Source: JAPLDP01 sp964628285 | GTDB lineage: Bacteria; Bacteroidota; Bacteroidia; Bacteroidales; JAGONC01 | Direction of reading: 5' to 3' | NCBI GenBank assembly: GCA_964628285.1 | Contig: CAZVNP010000035.1 | Coordinates: 1 to 33,701, forward strand | Length of the DNA stretch: 33,701 nt | In this document: positions 32,224-33,701 of the stretch, in pieces | How positions within the stretch are numbered: position 1 is the first letter of the stretch | Layout of the letters: each line of letters begins with the position of its first letter | Made by a program: the position numbers and the translations under genes | Notes under the pieces: model-generated | Seen by the model: the letters and a program-made list of their open reading frames with translations, nothing else | Databases searched by the model: none | Told to the model about the DNA's origin: nothing

Positions 32224-33701
32224 ATGAAAATTTTATCAATTGAAAAGATACGGCAGGGTGATGCCTATACCATCGAAAACGAGCCTGTTGCCGATATCGA
32301 TCTCATGGAAAGGGCAGCCGCCGTATGCACGAAATGGTTAACCAGGCGGCTTGAAAAAGACCGGGGCAAAACCATAAAAGTATTCTGCGGTACAGGTAAC
32401 AACGGCGGTGACGGTCTGGCCGTATCACGGATGCTTGTCACCAAAGGCTACCCGGTGGAAGTTTATATGATCAGAACGGGCCATAACCTGTCGCCAAGTT
32501 GTCAGATTAACTACGACAGGCTTTTCAGAATGCCCGATGTACGCATCTATGACCTGACTGAAGAAGATGAGCTTCCGGAGATCATGGGCGAAGATGTTAT
32601 CATCGATGCCATTTTCGGCTCGGGGCTCACCAAAGCTGTAAAAGGCTTTGCGGGCAGGATCATCGAACATCTCAATAAAAACAACGCCGTGGTCATTGCC
32701 ATTGATGTCCCATCCGGTTTGTTCTGTGACCAGACGAACACGACCAACAAAGGAGCCATCATCGAGGCCGACTACACATTAACCTTCCAGTTTCCCAAGC
32801 TGGCCTATCTCTTTGCGGAGAGTTTCAAATATGTAGGGCTCTGGGAGGTGCTGCCCATAGGCATTCATCCCGACTTCATCAACACGGTCGACACGAAGGA
32901 TTACCTTACTGAAGCAACGGATTGCCGTGCCATCATCCGACCGCGGGCGAAGTTTGCGCACAAGGGGCATTACGGTCATGCCCTGCTCATCGCCGGCAGT
33001 TACGGCAAGATGGGTGCCGCCGTCATGGCTTCGGAGGCGTGCCTGCGCAGCGGCGCCGGGCTGGTCACCGCCCACATCCCCGCCAGGGGCTATCCCATTA
33101 TTCAGACAGCCGTACCCGAAGCTATGGTCAGCATCGACGAGTCGGACGTCCACTTCACCACGGTGCCCGACCTGTCGAAGTACAATGCCATCGGCATAGG
33201 ACCCGGCATAGGCACCGACCCGCAGACACAGAATGCCCTGAAGCTGCTCATACAGAACACCACCGTGCCGTTGCTTTTCGACGCCGATGCCATCAACATT
33301 TTTGAAAACAACAAAACCTGGCTTTCGTTCCTTCCCAAAAACTGCATCTTCACGCCTCATCCCAGGGAATTTGAGCGCCTGGCAGGCAAGTCGTCTGACG
33401 ACTTTGACCGCAACAGCCTGCAACGTGAATTTTCGATCAAGTATAATGCGTATGTCGTCTTAAAAGGCGCCCATACGGCCATCTCGTGTCCCGACGGGAG
33501 CTGTTATTTTAACAGCACCGGTAATCCGGGTATGGCCACCGGCGGCAGCGGCGACGTGCTCACCGGCATCATCCTCGGCCTGCTTGCACAGTATTACCAT
33601 CCCAAAGAAGCCGCCATACTCGGCGTTTACATCCACGGCCTCGCCGGCGACATCGCCGTGTCGAAAAAAGGCATGGAAGCCATGATCGCCACCGACATCA
33701 C
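32224..33701 (+). CDS. nnr: Bifunctional NAD(P)H-hydrate epimerase/dehydratase (partial, cut by window end)
   Basis: Open from the ATG at 32224 to the window edge, 492 codons, close to the family's ~500, so only the last few residues are missing. It repairs hydrated NAD(P)H. The N-terminal YjeF_N epimerase domain (about 1-220) has VFCGTGNNGGDGLAVSR and AIDVPSGLFCD. The C-terminal carbohydrate-kinase-like dehydratase domain (about 240 on) has HYGHALLIAGSYGKMGAAV, IGIGPGIGTD, LFDADAIN, TPHPREFERLAG and NPGMATGGSGDVLTGII, including the catalytic Asp of GSGDVL. Both active sites are intact. A long frame on the opposite strand here is only a shadow. Confidence 0.95.
   Translation, partial: MKILSIEKIRQGDAYTIENEPVADIDLMERAAAVCTKWLTRRLEKDRGKTIKVFCGTGNNGGDGLAVSRMLVTKGYPVEVYMIRTGHNLSPSCQINYDRLFRMPDVRIYDLTEEDELPEIMGEDVIIDAIFGSGLTKAVKGFAGRIIEHLNKNNAVVIAIDVPSGLFCDQTNTTNKGAIIEADYTLTFQFPKLAYLFAESFKYVGLWEVLPIGIHPDFINTVDTKDYLTEATDCRAIIRPRAKFAHKGHYGHALLIAGSYGKMGAAVMASEACLRSGAGLVTAHIPARGYPIIQTAVPEAMVSIDESDVHFTTVPDLSKYNAIGIGPGIGTDPQTQNALKLLIQNTTVPLLFDADAINIFENNKTWLSFLPKNCIFTPHPREFERLAGKSSDDFDRNSLQREFSIKYNAYVVLKGAHTAISCPDGSCYFNSTGNPGMATGGSGDVLTGIILGLLAQYYHPKEAAILGVYIHGLAGDIAVSKKGMEAMIATDI

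Noticed and set aside
32779..33423. Long open frame (214 codons) on the minus strand inside nnr
   Set aside because: The plus-strand frame has complete epimerase and dehydratase motifs; the minus-strand frame has no recognisable domain and mirrors nnr codon structure.

Overview
The window looks like chromosomal DNA from a Bacteroidota bacterium, most likely a Bacteroidales-like lineage assembled from a metagenome or draft genome. Four signs support this. Three secreted proteins end in a type IX secretion (T9SS) sorting domain (a YPNP-type motif, then a C-terminal KIILR/KIILH-like end). There are two TonB-dependent receptors, one with the N-terminal carboxypeptidase-regulatory-like domain typical of the phylum. 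The Bacteroidota -7 promoter box TAnnTTTG recurs just upstream of many genes. Families such as DUF5723, the CCC-motif membrane proteins and bTHX are present. A run of exactly 100 N (12394-12493) marks a scaffold gap of unknown true length.

Layout. 1-5.5 kb: two divergent secreted proteins, an LVIVD-repeat protein on the minus strand and a multidomain GH13 alpha-amylase on the plus strand, separated by a palindromic intergenic element. 5.6-8.6 kb (minus strand): a TonB-dependent receptor preceded by a complete FMN riboswitch with a terminator, its own promoter, a concentric palindromic element, and tRNA-His with its own terminator. 8.7-13.4 kb: a DppC-like ABC permease without partners, and a large PKD-domain T9SS surface protein broken by the gap. 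13.4-17.0 kb: a DUF5723 protein, an unidentified membrane protein with a rhomboid protease, and a YqgE/AlgH protein.

17.2-19.9 kb: an overlapping murL-murD2-type pair, which suggests that D-Glu of peptidoglycan can be made by adding L-Glu and then epimerising it. 20.0-22.8 kb: a small exported protein of unknown function followed by a second TonB-dependent receptor. 22.8-29.5 kb: information-processing genes. These are a bTHX ribosomal protein with a long repetitive tail, a TrmH-type RNA methyltransferase, two HU genes, a YfgM-like TPR protein, fmt, a 3-methyladenine glycosylase and recQ. 29.6-33.7 kb: rlmD, a second type of palindromic intergenic element, a DUF2752 gene with a CCC-motif-like membrane gene, and nnr (NAD(P)HX repair), cut by the window end.

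The most notable points are: the FMN riboswitch placed directly on a lone TonB-dependent receptor, predicting outer-membrane flavin uptake under flavin feedback; the MurL/MurD2 pair; the bTHX protein extended by a tandem-repeat and histone-H1-like tail; and three intergenic elements built alike, with inverted arms made of short motifs at about 9-bp spacing, two of them carrying a GC-rich inner palindrome.
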